Assembly: GCA_037355855.1 (NCBI GenBank)
Contig: CM074763.1
Span: forward strand, 2,976,001 to 3,040,000
Direction: 5' to 3'
Source of the DNA: Pseudo-nitzschia pungens
Lineage: Eukaryota; Bacillariophyta; Bacillariophyceae; Bacillariales; Bacillariaceae
DNA: 64,000 nt
Positions 10,565 to 20,425 of this stretch are shown here, one piece after another. Within the stretch, counting starts at the first letter, position 1; each line of letters opens with the position of its first letter. A program made the translations under genes and the position numbers. The notes under the pieces are model-generated. The model ran no database searches, had not been told where the DNA came from, and worked only from the letters and a program-made list of their open reading frames with translations.

Positions 10565-11005
10565 GTGAGGGTCGTTGCTCTTCACTTCGGTCGTCTTCGT
10601 CGTCCCTGAAATCGTCGTTGCTCTTCGCTTCGATCGTCTTCGTCGTCCCTGAGATCGTCGTTGTGCTACGTTTCGATCGTCTTTGTCGTCGTCCCTAAAA
10701 TCGTCGTCGCTCTTCGCTACGATCGAAATCGTCGTCGCCCTTCGTCGTCCCTGAGATCGTCGTTGTGCTACGTTTCGATCGTCTTTGTCGTCGTCCCTGA
10801 AATCGTCGTTGCTCTTCGCTACGATCGAAATCGTCGTCGCCCTTCGCTTCCCTCTTCGCTTCGATCGTCTTCGTCGTCCCTGAGATCGTCGTCGTGCTAT
10901 GTTTCGATCGTCTTTGTCGTCGACCCTGAAATCGTCGTCGCTCTTCGCTACAATCGTCTTCGTCAAAATCGTCGTCGCTCTTTGTTCCGATCGTGTTAGG
11001 CGACA
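10565..11005. repeat. GTCGTCG-rich tandem repeat, right block
   Basis: Tandem units including TCGTCGTCGCTCTTCGCTACG, CGATCGTCTTCGTCGTCCCTG and a higher-order duplication (about 10620-10730 against 10740-10830). Orientation matches the left block at 8890-9500. It lies directly upstream of the minus-strand gene start at 10561, so it may include or displace that gene's promoter. Confidence 0.85.
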
Positions 11006-11164
11006 AGCGGTGGATAGATGTGAAAAATGTTAGTACTAGTAATGAGTCTAAATCAAAAATACACGATTCACCTACATCTTAAAGGCAGAAAATATGAAAA
11101 TATTTTTAGGAAACTATGCATACCTTTTCCGATCGTTCCTCGTTCCAATCGTCGTCGCCGTTCA

Positions 11165-11545
11165 CTGTTCCGAATGTACAAAACAAAATCAACAACAGAC
11201 CATTAGTTACGATTTTCTGAGTCGTCCCTCTTCGTCCCGATCGGTTCAAGTGAAGTACCTTGCTTCGTCGTCCCTCCTCGTTCCGATGGGCGTCGTCGTC
11301 CCTCCTCGTTCCGATGGGCGTCGTCGTCCCTCCTCGTTCCGATGGGCGTCGTCGTCCCTCCTCGTTCCGATGGGCGTCGTCGTCCCTCCTCGTTCCGATG
11401 GGCGTCGTCGTCCCTCCTCGTTCCGATGGGCGTCGTCGTCCCTCACTATTCCGAATGTACAAAACAAAATCAACAACAGACCGTTAGTTAGGATTTTCTG
11501 CGTCTTCCCTCTTCGTCCCGATCGGTTCAAGTGAAGTACGTACCT
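11165..11545. repeat. 28-bp minisatellite between 90-bp direct repeats
   Basis: About six copies of the 28-bp unit GTCGTCCCTCCTCGTTCCGA (plus TGGGCGTC) lie at 11266-11445. On each side lies a direct repeat of about 90 bp (about 11170-11258 and 11451-11540) with TTCCGAATGTACAAAACAAA and CCCGATCGGTTCAAGTGAAG. Three 28-bp units make 84 bases, so a repeating 28-residue frame is open but unlikely to be a gene. Confidence 0.85.
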
Positions 11546-12180
11546 CCTGTTGTCGTCGTCCCTCCTACGATCGATATTTGTTGTCCGTAGCGTCGTACTC
11601 GTAGATATCTGGGTAAGCCAGGTGATTCGAGGACTGCAGCCCACCCTACCTTGATAGCAAAAGAAAACGGTAACAAAGATTTCAAGAGTGGCCAGTTCTA
11701 TACTTTCTTTGCCGTTTGTCTCTCCAAGATGGTACCAGGCGCCTCGTGGTTCACTTTCAACTGGACCGGCCAGAAAATTCCAACACCGAAACAAAAATGA
11801 AAATTATGAAAATTTTGACGAGGGCGATGTGGGGCGGAAAATCGATTTTGTGATGATCATCAAAAGTCACCGCAATAATGCACATAAAGTATGTACGTGC
11901 CAGTACTGTTTGTACAGGCCAAGAAAAAATAACATTATATACTGTACATGACAGTACTGTTTTTACAGGTAAGGAAAAATAAGACATCCACGTACCTACA
12001 TTATGGTACTAAGTCTACAGGCTGAGTGAAAGAAAAAATGACGCGCAAAAAATGACTGGTGTGTATAGCTTGTACGCAGGAGATGTGTAGGTTTCCAGTA
12101 CTGTGTACACTGTACGTACGGTACTGGTAGAAATCTTTTGGCGCGAAGTGGTGGTTGGTTGTCCAGGGTTGGTATGTATG
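11546..12180. other. Gene-free stretch within element B
   Basis: I see no credible gene. A short imperfect duplication occurs at about 11905-11970 (CAGTACTGTTTGTACAGG against CAGTACTGTTTTTACAGG). Otherwise the stretch is AT-rich sequence. Confidence 0.4.
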
Positions 12181-13010
12181 AGAGCATCATACTAGTGGCA
12201 TTAGGCTGTAACATTATTTACTAGCACCGGGCTGTAATAATACTGCCCACTCTATGTTGCTAGCACTACTAGGCTGTAATATTATTTGCTAGCATCGTAA
12301 TAGTGCCCACTGTATGTTGCTAGCACTACGATAGTGCCCACTGTATGTTGCTAGCACTACTAGGCTGTAATATTATTTGCTAGCATCATAATACTGCCCA
12401 CTCTGTGTTGCTAGCACTCGGCTGTAATATTATTTGCTAGCATCATAATAGTGCCCACTCTATGTTGCTAGCACTACTAGGCTGTAATATTATTTGCTAG
12501 CATCATAATACTGCCCACTCTATGTTGCTAGCACTACTACATGTTGCTAGCACTACTAGGCTGTAATATTATTTGCTAGCATCGTAATAGTGCCCACTGT
12601 ATGTTGCTAGCACTACTAGGCTGTAATATTATTTGCTAGCATCGTAATAGTGCCCACTGTATGTTGCTAGCACTACGATAGTGCCCACTGTATGTTGCTA
12701 GCACTACTAGGCTGTAATATTATTTGCTAGCATCATAATACTGCCCACTCTATGTTGCTAGCACTCGGCTGTAATATTATTTGCTAGCATCATAATAGTG
12801 CCCACTTTATGTTGCTTGCTAGCACTCGGCTGTAATATTATTTGCTAGCATCATAATAGTGCCCACTGTATGTCGCTAGCACTACTAGGCTGTAATATTA
12901 TTTGCTAGCATCATAATACTGCCCACTGTATGTTGTTAGCACTACTAGGCTGTAATATTATTTGCTAGTAGTGACCACTGTATGTTGCTTGCAGTAGGCT
13001 GTACTACAAT
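12180..13010. repeat. Roughly 60-bp satellite array (TTGCTAGCACTACTAGG...)
   Basis: About a dozen copies of a unit built from TGTTGCTAGCACTACTAGG, CTGTAATATTATTTGCTAGC and ATCATAATACTGCCCACT. Several copies are internally shortened, for example lacking the TAATATTATT block near 12320 and 12675. No frame is consistently open. The copies are highly similar, so the array is recent or homogenised. Confidence 0.9.
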
Positions 13011-13395
13011 ACATTTTAACACGATGCGAACAGAAAGTGGTGGGAGTAACATTGATTTCTTTGCAAACCAATACGTTATTCCTATCATTATTATTACCCG
13101 CTAAACAAAACCTTGCACACGACGCATGACCGACCCCTGACTGTTAGTAATGCCTATGGACAACGGTTTTTTTTCAGTTTCCAAAACATTCAGTTCAAAC
13201 TTGTTTTGTTCCACGGTGAAAAAAAGGATCACATCGTGTTTACATTTTAAACATTTCGAGATCAATTGTTACGATCAAGCAATTGCCTAATGAATTCATG
13301 CTTCGGAGCCTTTAAGATGAACAAACATAATTTCAATTTTCACACAGGAGCATCAGTTCACTGTGAAACATCATGGCAAGGCACAAAAGGAATAG
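13011..13395. other. 5' flank of the charged element-B gene
   Basis: No independent gene. The stretch includes a polypyrimidine run followed by CAG at about 13170-13178. An ATG at 13373 opens a basic peptide in a frame one base off the downstream gene. It could be an unresolved first exon or the true start before a single-base indel. Confidence 0.4.
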
Positions 13396-14883
13396 AGATT
13401 CACCATCTCAAACCGAAACAAAGACATCGGGGGTGGGAAAGACGACGGTCCTAGTGGTGTCGAAGATTCGAGCCAAGAAGAAGACAAGGCCCGAACCGAA
13501 AAGAAAGATAATGACGACGATTTAAGCGAAGACGACGATTCGAGCCAGGACGAAGACAAGGATCGAAAGGAAAAGAAAGTTAATCCTCCCGTCGGGGCCA
13601 AGGGCAACGACGACCGCAAAACCAACAATTCTTTCGAGGCTCATGGTGCCGACGATTCAAGCGAAGACGACGATTCGAGCGATGACGAAGACAAGGACCG
13701 AAAGGAAAAGAAAGGTAATCCTCCCGTCGGGGCCAAGGGCAACGATGACCGAAAAACCAACAATTCTTTGAGCGAGGACGATGATTCGAGCGAAGACGAC
13801 GATGCCGAAGCCAACGACAGGGGTGGGGAAGACGACGAGCCTAAAGCCAACGAAGCCACAAACCAAAACAAAGCCATCGGGGCTGTGGAGGACGACGTTC
13901 CTAAAGCGAACGAAGCCACAAACCCAAAAAAAAACAAAAAAATCGACTATGACAATGACGAGGTACGGATTGAACGCAGGCTCGGCCGCAAACAAAGTAC
14001 ACAGCCAAAAAATGCCAAGAACATGAAAGACAAAGGCGTTAGAGGAAAACTAACAACGGTTGCAAAAAACGTAAAAGAACTTCAGTTTTGCAGCACCTAT
14101 GGAGATATGGATAAACAAAAAAAAAGTCCCGGCTTTATTAACTTTTTGGGTTCCTACGACGACATCATTCCAAGAACAAGTGCTAAATCAAATTTTGAGT
14201 CCGATTGGGACTATCAGAGAAAGAAAGGACCAAAACTCACCTTTCTTGTCGATCCCGCATTTGACCTATATAGAAAACAAATTGGTGATCAATTAATCAG
14301 TGCTGGCAATTGGTTTAAGGAGAACGAATGTAAAGAGACAGGACCATATCACACGCAAACTGTGGAAGATTATTTCGATAGGAACTTCGGTGATGCTGCG
14401 CCGGCAACAAATGGGAAATTCAAACGTGATGACATCAAGAGTGTGTCCCCCTCTGAAATAGAAAAGTGGACGGAGAAACAGATGGAAGATATCGTTCGGG
14501 AGGAGACTAAAGCTATGACAACAGAAGAAAAAGGGTTGTTCCGTCGCTCGGTGAATGCTGTGATGGGCGAGCAGCAACGCTACAAGAAGAAAGGGAATGG
14601 TGCGGTCCGTGAAGGAAAGAAAAATTGTTTTGTAGTCGCCCACGAGAACGTCAACCAGAAAAGAAGGGGGGACGAGAAGAAGAAAGTAGCAAGCCTCAGT
14701 AATAGTGTTCAAAACAAGGAACAGGAGACTGAACAAGACAGAGTGAAAAAGAAGAAAAGGAAAAAAAAGGGGAAGAGGATACAGAACTCAACGTCAAACC
14801 TTCCACCTCATATGAAGAAGCATCCTCCACCAGGTCCACCGAAGCCAGAGAGAAAGCCTCCAGCAAGGGCACAACAGAAGTAG
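13396..14883 (+). CDS. Uncharacterised charged element-B protein (N-terminus unresolved)
   Basis: The frame is open from 13396 to the stop at 14883 (about 495 residues). It has no ATG before 13768, although residues upstream of that ATG are clearly part of the protein. NRNKDIGGGKDD near the start mirrors NQNKAIGAVEDD further on, and an EDDDSS/KDRKEKK...NPPVGAKGNDD block is tandemly repeated. The real start may be the ATG at 13373, one base out of frame, or an upstream exon. The N-terminal third is acidic and repetitive. The middle (GFINFLGSYDD, LTFLVDPAFDLYRKQIGDQL, WFKENE) looks globular. The C-terminus is a lysine-rich tail (KKKRKKKGKR) followed by a proline-rich end, suggesting nuclear localisation. 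I recognise no known domain. Confidence 0.55.
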   Translation, partial: RFTISNRNKDIGGGKDDGPSGVEDSSQEEDKARTEKKDNDDDLSEDDDSSQDEDKDRKEKKVNPPVGAKGNDDRKTNNSFEAHGADDSSEDDDSSDDEDKDRKEKKGNPPVGAKGNDDRKTNNSLSEDDDSSEDDDAEANDRGGEDDEPKANEATNQNKAIGAVEDDVPKANEATNPKKNKKIDYDNDEVRIERRLGRKQSTQPKNAKNMKDKGVRGKLTTVAKNVKELQFCSTYGDMDKQKKSPGFINFLGSYDDIIPRTSAKSNFESDWDYQRKKGPKLTFLVDPAFDLYRKQIGDQLISAGNWFKENECKETGPYHTQTVEDYFDRNFGDAAPATNGKFKRDDIKSVSPSEIEKWTEKQMEDIVREETKAMTTEEKGLFRRSVNAVMGEQQRYKKKGNGAVREGKKNCFVVAHENVNQKRRGDEKKKVASLSNSVQNKEQETEQDRVKKKKRKKKGKRIQNSTSNLPPHMKKHPPPGPPKPERKPPARAQQK

Positions 14884-15040
14884 GAGTCTGCAAAATTTGG
14901 TACACCCAACAAGAAAAGGAAGACAACGGGCGTGTAATGGAATATTATAAAAGATAGTATAATGTGATTTGGTAATTTTATCTAATAAATTGGGAATAAT
15001 TCGTAATGTTTGAATACTTTTTTTTGAATACTTTAAATAA
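14884..15040. other. 3' flank of the charged gene
   Basis: A short AT-rich stretch following the stop at 14883. It includes AATAAA-like sequence (CTAATAAATTG near 14980) that could serve as a polyadenylation signal. Confidence 0.35.
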
Positions 15041-15660
15041 TGGTCAGTATATGCATCAATTAGAATACTAAAAGGGTATAAAGTTGCTACCAATTATATT
15101 TCGGATGTAAGTTCTGATTTCTTAGAGAAATTCTGGGTACACAAAATTACAGCACATAATGTGCATATTTCCTGTGCATGGGTGAAATTGTCCTAGATTA
15201 TTTGTGTTCCGCACTGAATAATGGTCAGTATATGCATCAATTAGAATACTAAAAGGGTATAAAGTTGCTACCAATTATATTTCGGATGTAAGTTCTGATT
15301 TCTGAGAGAAATTCTGGGTACACAAAACTACAGCACAGAGTGTGCATATTTCCTGTGGATGGGTGAAATTGTCCTAGATTATTTGTGTTCCGCAGTGAAT
15401 AATGGTCAGTATATGCATCAATTAGAATACTAAAAGGGTATAAAGTTGCTACCAATTATATTTCGGATGTAAGTTCTGATTTCTGAGAGAAATTCTGGGT
15501 ACACAAAATTACAGCACAGAATGTGCATATTTCCTGTGCATGGGTGAAATTGTCCTAGATTATTTGTGTTCTGAACTGAATAATGGTTAGTATATGCATC
15601 TATTAGAATACTAAAAGGGTATAAAGTTGCTGCAACTTATATTTTGGATGTGACACTTGC
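15041..15660. repeat. 181-bp satellite array
   Basis: Four head-to-tail copies of a 181-bp unit starting TGGTCAGTATATGCATCA at 15041, 15222, 15403 and 15584, the last truncated and more divergent. Each unit contains AAAGGGTATAAAGTTGCTACC and TTTCCTGTGCATGGGTGAAA. The period is near nucleosome repeat length. No gene is present. Confidence 0.95.
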
Positions 15661-16372
15661 TTTGTAAAAAAAATCCTCGGTTGACCAAAATCCACCCCAA
15701 AATATGCTTTTTTCCGGAACGGGCATCATACTGACCAATGTTTTCTTGTCTTAGAGTGTTAAAAATGCATGGATACACAAGTGGCTATGTAAGATAATGA
15801 TGATTGTTTGGTTACTGGTATGTCCAAGAATATAAAATAGAATAAAGCAGGATGAAAAATCTGACAAAAGAAATAGTAATCTAGCCCATTGGCAAAGAAA
15901 AATATAATTCTTGTGAAGGACTCCATCCTACCACATCTGACCCTTATGGTCATAAGGGTACCACAGAGACTGTACGATCCTTTTGTCATAGCTATGGATA
16001 TTGTCATTATATATGTGAATCTATCACAGCCAGTACTATCCCTCGTACAACTCATACTTGAACCGGTGGTGCTGCTGGTATACTTGTGTAGTAGTAGTAC
16101 TATTAGTAATTATTGCCTACTGTACAGCGGGGAATAGTAGAGCCAACAATACAGCAATCAGTAGTGAATATGGGTACAGTAGAGAATGAACAGAGATGTG
16201 CACAGGTGGATAGAAAAAAATTATGGCGCGGGTGGGAATCCTCTTAAACATTTGGCCACGTCACCTACAATTTCCATAGTGAAGTGTATGACATTACAAG
16301 TTGCGGGGATGGTGAGAGGAAAATGATTAACAGGTTTTTTGTTAGTAGTGAAAAAACTGTGTTCACAATTTT
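15661..16372. other. Gene-free stretch upstream of the two-exon gene
   Basis: I see no coding sequence. AGTAGTAGTAC-type microsatellite sequence occurs at about 16088-16105. The final 100 bases before 16373 are AT-rich and presumably include the promoter of the next gene. Confidence 0.4.
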
Positions 16373-16426
16373 ATGGCTTCACATAATTTTTTCTTCGTAT
16401 TTTTTTTACTTCCGACGCCCGAAAAA

Positions 16427-18030
16427 ATGCCTACCGTATATGATGAGTATCAGCAAATAGAAAAGAAAGCAGATTGCAATGCACCAAGAAAGAATCGAAG
16501 TGGAAAAATTGTATCCAATGCTAATACAGGTGAGGATACTACTGCTAGTATTACCCATACGAAATCGAACCCAAAGACAAGTCGAAAACTACCACCCACC
16601 TCAGGTGGTGCTGATGAAAAAAATAAAAGAACCAAGAACAACCCGACCGCGGTTTTCGTTGGTACCACACCACCAAACAACAAACCCCCCGCCGCCCCGG
16701 GTGTTGTTACACCAAGACCGATTACGACCGGTACCAAAACAACACCAAGACCCACATACGAAGCATTGCTACAACAGCTAAAAGAGAGCCAGCAGAAAGT
16801 AGCTTCTTTAGAGAGGGATATGACAACACTGCAGAAGGATACAAAAAAAGAAGAGCCCACGCTGAAGGCAACTACAACAGGGAAGAAGCCAAAGCCACAG
16901 ATGGTACGAACCGTAAGTGAAGCAAAATTGGAGATAACTAAGGCGCAATCGGATACACTTAAGAAACATCAAAAAGACGCGGGTTTGGAAGCACAGTTGA
17001 CACGGCACATAAGAAATAGTTGGTTTCGTGAATTGAAGTTTATCATGGATGAGAGTAAGGTCAAAAAAATTTTGAAGAAAGCGATTGCGTCCCGAGCTGT
17101 GGTTCCACCCCATGGTATTTCATTTGAAATTTTTTATGGGTTTAACAGAAGGTTGGTGTACAAGGGTCTTTCCACGCTGCGGCACAATGCTCAAACTTTG
17201 GCTAGAAAACATTTTCTCGGTACGTGCTTACTAAGTGAATAAATTGGTTGCTATTACTGCTTGGTTGAGATTGATGGTACTATATCCTCCCCTGCTACTC
17301 TAACACTTTCTACTGCTGTGTACGCGTCGTACTAGAGGACACACGCGATCGTGAAGGCATTGTGCCAGATTCCTTTCCAGGTAAAGTGGAGATTGTGATG
17401 CGGGAGAGTACTAGTAGTAGTGGAACTAGTACTAGAAAGAAGCTCGGACTCAACCCAGGGTACAGAAGGTATGACAACAACAGTGAAAATGATGATTTTT
17501 ATTACTTTGTGACTCGGATTCTATCAAGCATCTCTCCATTAGAGAGGGGCTACAGATGCAAAAAGACGACATGTTTGCTGAGTGAAATATTCACAGAAAG
17601 CGATGAAGCATTTGCATTGATGATGATTCATAATGAGTATGATGTTTGGGTGAATCATGTTGAGCAAAAGAGGAACGGCGGAGCAAGGATTGTGAGAAGG
17701 AGGAAGAAAAAGAAATTTTGTGACCAATACAGTGGAGAGGAGCAATCATGGTCGAAGGAAGGTCTAGCACTGTTCAATAACTTGTGCAGGGAGATTGATG
17801 TGCTGAGGAAAGATCCGAGAACGGGTAGAGAGTTTGAGGAAAGATTGAGAGAGAGGCTCCATCGCGAGAGTGAAAACGATGACAACAACAACAGTCCGTG
17901 CGATGAGGACTGGGTGCAGGAGGAAGAAGTTACTGAATACATTAGTCCGGAGCTACAAGCTTTGCTAGATGTAAATGAAGATGAGGAGGACTTTACTGGC
18001 AGTAACGAGATCGCGTTGGCCAGTCTTTAA
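16427..18030 (+). CDS. Two-exon uncharacterised element-B gene
   Basis: Exon 1 is 16427-17219 and exon 2 is 17336-18030, joined across a 116-bp intron to give about 495 residues. The joint is in phase: exon 1 ends after the first base of a codon and exon 2 supplies the two completing bases (a Glu codon), leading into DTRDREGIVPD. An in-frame ATG at 16373 would add 18 mostly hydrophobic residues, but the ATG at 16427 (MPTVYDEYQQIEKK) looks more natural. Exon 1 encodes a Thr/Pro/Lys-rich region, a coiled-coil-like stretch (LLQQLKESQQKVASLERD) and a conserved-looking helical end (RNSWFRELKFIMDES). Exon 2 contains a globular part, a basic RRRKKKKF patch and an acidic C-terminus. The helix-rich end may be the oligomerisation or DNA-binding partner of the transposase, but I recognise no family. 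Confidence 0.65.
17220..17335 (+). other. Intron of the two-exon element-B gene
   Basis: Donor GTACGT at 17220, acceptor TAG ending at 17335, a pyrimidine-rich stretch before the acceptor, and a CTAAC branch-site-like motif at about 17320. Its 116-bp length and exact phase support it. Without splicing, exon 1 stops at 17242 and exon 2 has no ATG near its start. Confidence 0.75.
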
Positions 18031-18602
18031 AAATTGTTAGAGATCGAACCAAAATTTGTGTGTGAGTGTGTGAGAAAACTGAACAGAGAATAAACAATTA
18101 TTATAGTAGTATCAATATTTATCAAAAGAAAGTTTCAAATTTTTTTTTCATGGGGGTCGCGATTCCTGTAATTCGGGTAATAATTGTGATTTTGGTGATG
18201 AATTTCTTGAGGGGTGTGATGGGAAATACTTCGGGTCGGGATGAGAAATCAATTTTTGGGAGTGAATTTCTGCAACAGTCTCATATTATATAATGTTGGT
18301 AGGGTCGGTAATAATGAGTCAGATTAAAAAAAAAATTGGGGGAAGCGGTGGATTATTTTGAGAAAACAAATATTTTTTTTTTTAAAATGTTGATTAATTT
18401 GATTAAGTGACTGAAGAAAAAATTCGAGTCTTAAAAAAAATCGGGTCGAGTTTGAATTTTATTTTTTTTATTTTTTTTTCTCGTAATTGAGGTAGTTACT
18501 GGGTCGCGATTGGGGGTTGCGAATCGGGAGAGAGCTACGAATGGAGCTACGTCAAAATGAGCCAGGGAGAAATCGCGACCCCCCTAAATAAATTCTTGGG
18601 AG
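18031..18602. other. Right subterminal region of element B
   Basis: AT-rich and non-coding, ending in repeated GGTCGCGA/TCGCGACC motifs (about 18500-18600). These mirror the CGCGACC motifs inside the left end. They are candidate subterminal transposase-binding sites. Confidence 0.6.
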
Positions 18603-18626
18603 GGGTCGCGAACCAGTTTTCGGACG
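18603..18626. repeat. Right terminal inverted repeat of element B
   Basis: Perfect reverse complement of 5013-5036. The next bases, TAG then TAGCGCATTAC, start the flanking repeat. Confidence 0.85.
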
Positions 18627-18629
18627 TAG

Positions 18630-19454
18630 TAGCGCATTACAGACAGTTGGTTGAGGCTTAGATCTGTAGCCCTGGTACGGTTCTCTACACAGTGACCTTA
18701 GCACAGAGACCTTAGCCTAGCATCTTGGAGAGAGGTAATTAATCAACACAGTCCCCGTGATTCATGCAAGCAGTCCTGTTTGGGACCTTAGCACAGGGAC
18801 TTTTAGCATCTTGGAGAGGTGAATGATCAACAGCAGAGCTAATTGATAGACAGCAGAACTGTAGAGTACTGGGGTGGTGAGGGGGATACTGGACAAGATA
18901 CTGGGCCTTTCAAGTAGGATTTGTACCAGAGCTACATACCCCAGCTCTTAGCAGCCCTACATTATTATGATATAGTGCAGGGTGCTAAGACATAGACCAA
19001 ACTGTACCGGTAAACAGGATGCTGGGCCCCTGATTCATCATGTTTTTTATGGTACAGTGGTGATTACACTGCTGCTAAGTTACTTACTAGTACGACGGTA
19101 GGTAGGTGTTAGTACGGTACATAAAATGTAGTCAAAAATTATGGTGCGGCGGGGATGGCTCTATTATTTGGTTGAGGGCAGGCTTGGAGTAGAGTTAGTT
19201 AAAAGGTTACTATCACTTTTGACAATGTACCTAGAAAAAATAATACTTAATCTATTCTAAGGTTTACTGTAAGGTAACTTACCTTACCGGTATGGACGGC
19301 AAATTGAAAATGCTGCCGGCACCAAGCTCATGCACACGGTGCACTGTACGATATATTTATTCCATCGTGTTGCGTGCTTGCACTCTAGCTAAGTTGCTTG
19401 CGCTACCGGTACTAGTTGCACGGCCAGGTAAGTTACGAGTAACTCATCTCTTTC
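18630..19454. other. Gap between elements B and C
   Basis: Repetitive, gene-free DNA. The block 18650-18800 matches 4240-4310 directly and 1080-1130 in inverted orientation. The stretch 18880-19010 (CAAGTAGGATTTGTACCAG) matches about 1300. The remainder has TACCGGTA and GTAAGGTAAC motifs that recur in other intergenic DNA of the window. Confidence 0.5.
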
Positions 19455-19457
19455 CAG

Positions 19458-19480
19458 GAACATGGTTGATTTTTTAAAAA
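19458..19480. repeat. Left terminal inverted repeat of element C
   Basis: GAACATGGTTGATTTTTTAA matches the reverse complement of the right end, with a one-base length difference in the T run. Confidence 0.85.
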
Positions 19481-19749
19481 ATAGTTCAAATTAAATTTTT
19501 CCAACCCCCTGAATCGCGCGCGCTTTAGTTTTTGGTTGAGGCACAAGAGGTTTCGAAAAAGGGAAAAAAAAAATTGTAAATTCTTAAATCCCCATGACCC
19601 TTTTTGTTTCAGTTGTCACAAGAGAATTTTTTTGAGAAGAAATTCCGATTGAACCCCCCCCCCCCTCGATAAACTATTTTTTCTTTTCGCGAACACGTAA
19701 TCGCCAAAATCGCTAAAACTTATCGCTAAACCTTGGTCGCCACTTTGCA

Positions 19750-19955
19750 GGTGGTGTCGTCTACTGGTGTCGACTGGTGTCGACTGGTGTCGACTGGTGT
19801 CGACTGGTGTCGTCTGGTGTCGTCTGGTGTCGACTGGTGTCAACTGGTGTCGACTGGTGTCGACTGGTGTCAACTGGTGTCAACTGGTGTCAACTGGTGT
19901 CGACTGGTGTCGACTGGTGTCGACTGGTGTCATGACGAACGCTGGTGTCGTCTGG
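19750..19955. repeat. 10-bp minisatellite CTGGTGTCGA, left array
   Basis: About 18 copies of CTGGTGTCGA with CTGGTGTCGT and CTGGTGTCAA variants, followed by GAACAGGACGAAC repeats and a degenerate GTCTGTCTGTTC stretch to about 20250. The same array recurs in the same orientation at 32265-32440 and in the small element at 33010-33150 and 33520-33585. Confidence 0.9.
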
Positions 19956-20425
19956 TGTCATTACGAACAGGACGAACAGGACGACTAAGAGTAAGATCAC
20001 TTGTTCGTCTGTCTATTGTCGTCTAGCTGGTTGTCTGTTTGCTTGTCTTGTCTGTTTTGTCTCTCTGATCGTCTTATCAGTCTGTTCCCGAACGAACGTC
20101 ACAGACGAACATAAGAACAGACAGACAAACAGACACTACTGAGCGTACGCTAGTACCATACTACGTATTATGTTCGTCAATCTGTCTGTTCGTCTGTTCG
20201 TCTGTCTATTTCGTCTGTCTGTTCGTCTATATTCTTGCTCGTCTGTCTGCCTATCTGTCTGTTCGTAAACGTACAACGTACGTACGCGTTGTACTATTTC
20301 TACCTATTTTTCACTGGACCGATGCAAACGGCAGGCGTGTCTTGTACCGGTACTAAATACTATTTGTTTCGTTCGTGAACTTAGTAGCGCTAACCTCCGT
20401 GCCCATCGCTAGTCCCTGTACACAC

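Larger units (their letters stand above)
5013..18626. mobile_element. Element B: large DNA transposon with a Plavaka/TNP2-like transposase
   Basis: A 13.6-kb unit bounded by perfect 24-bp inverted repeats beginning CGTCCGAAAACTGGTTCGCG at 5013 and ending at 18626. Both ends abut TA (5011-5012 and 18627-18628), the best target-duplication candidate I can see. The TCGCGACC motif recurs just inside both ends. The element holds four genes: the transposase (5631-8840), a cysteine-rich protein (9386-10561, minus), a charged protein (13396-14883) and a two-exon gene (16427-18030). Several satellite arrays lie between them. The flanks (TTAGCACACAGCC on the left, the GAGGCTTAGATCTGTAGCCC block on the right) belong to one dispersed repeat found uninterrupted near 4190-4250, which supports insertion into a pre-existing repeat. 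Confidence 0.8.

Noticed and set aside
12180..15660. CRISPR-like spaced repeats
   Set aside because: The units are contiguous or satellite-like, repeats and spacers are not distinguished, and the genome is eukaryotic.
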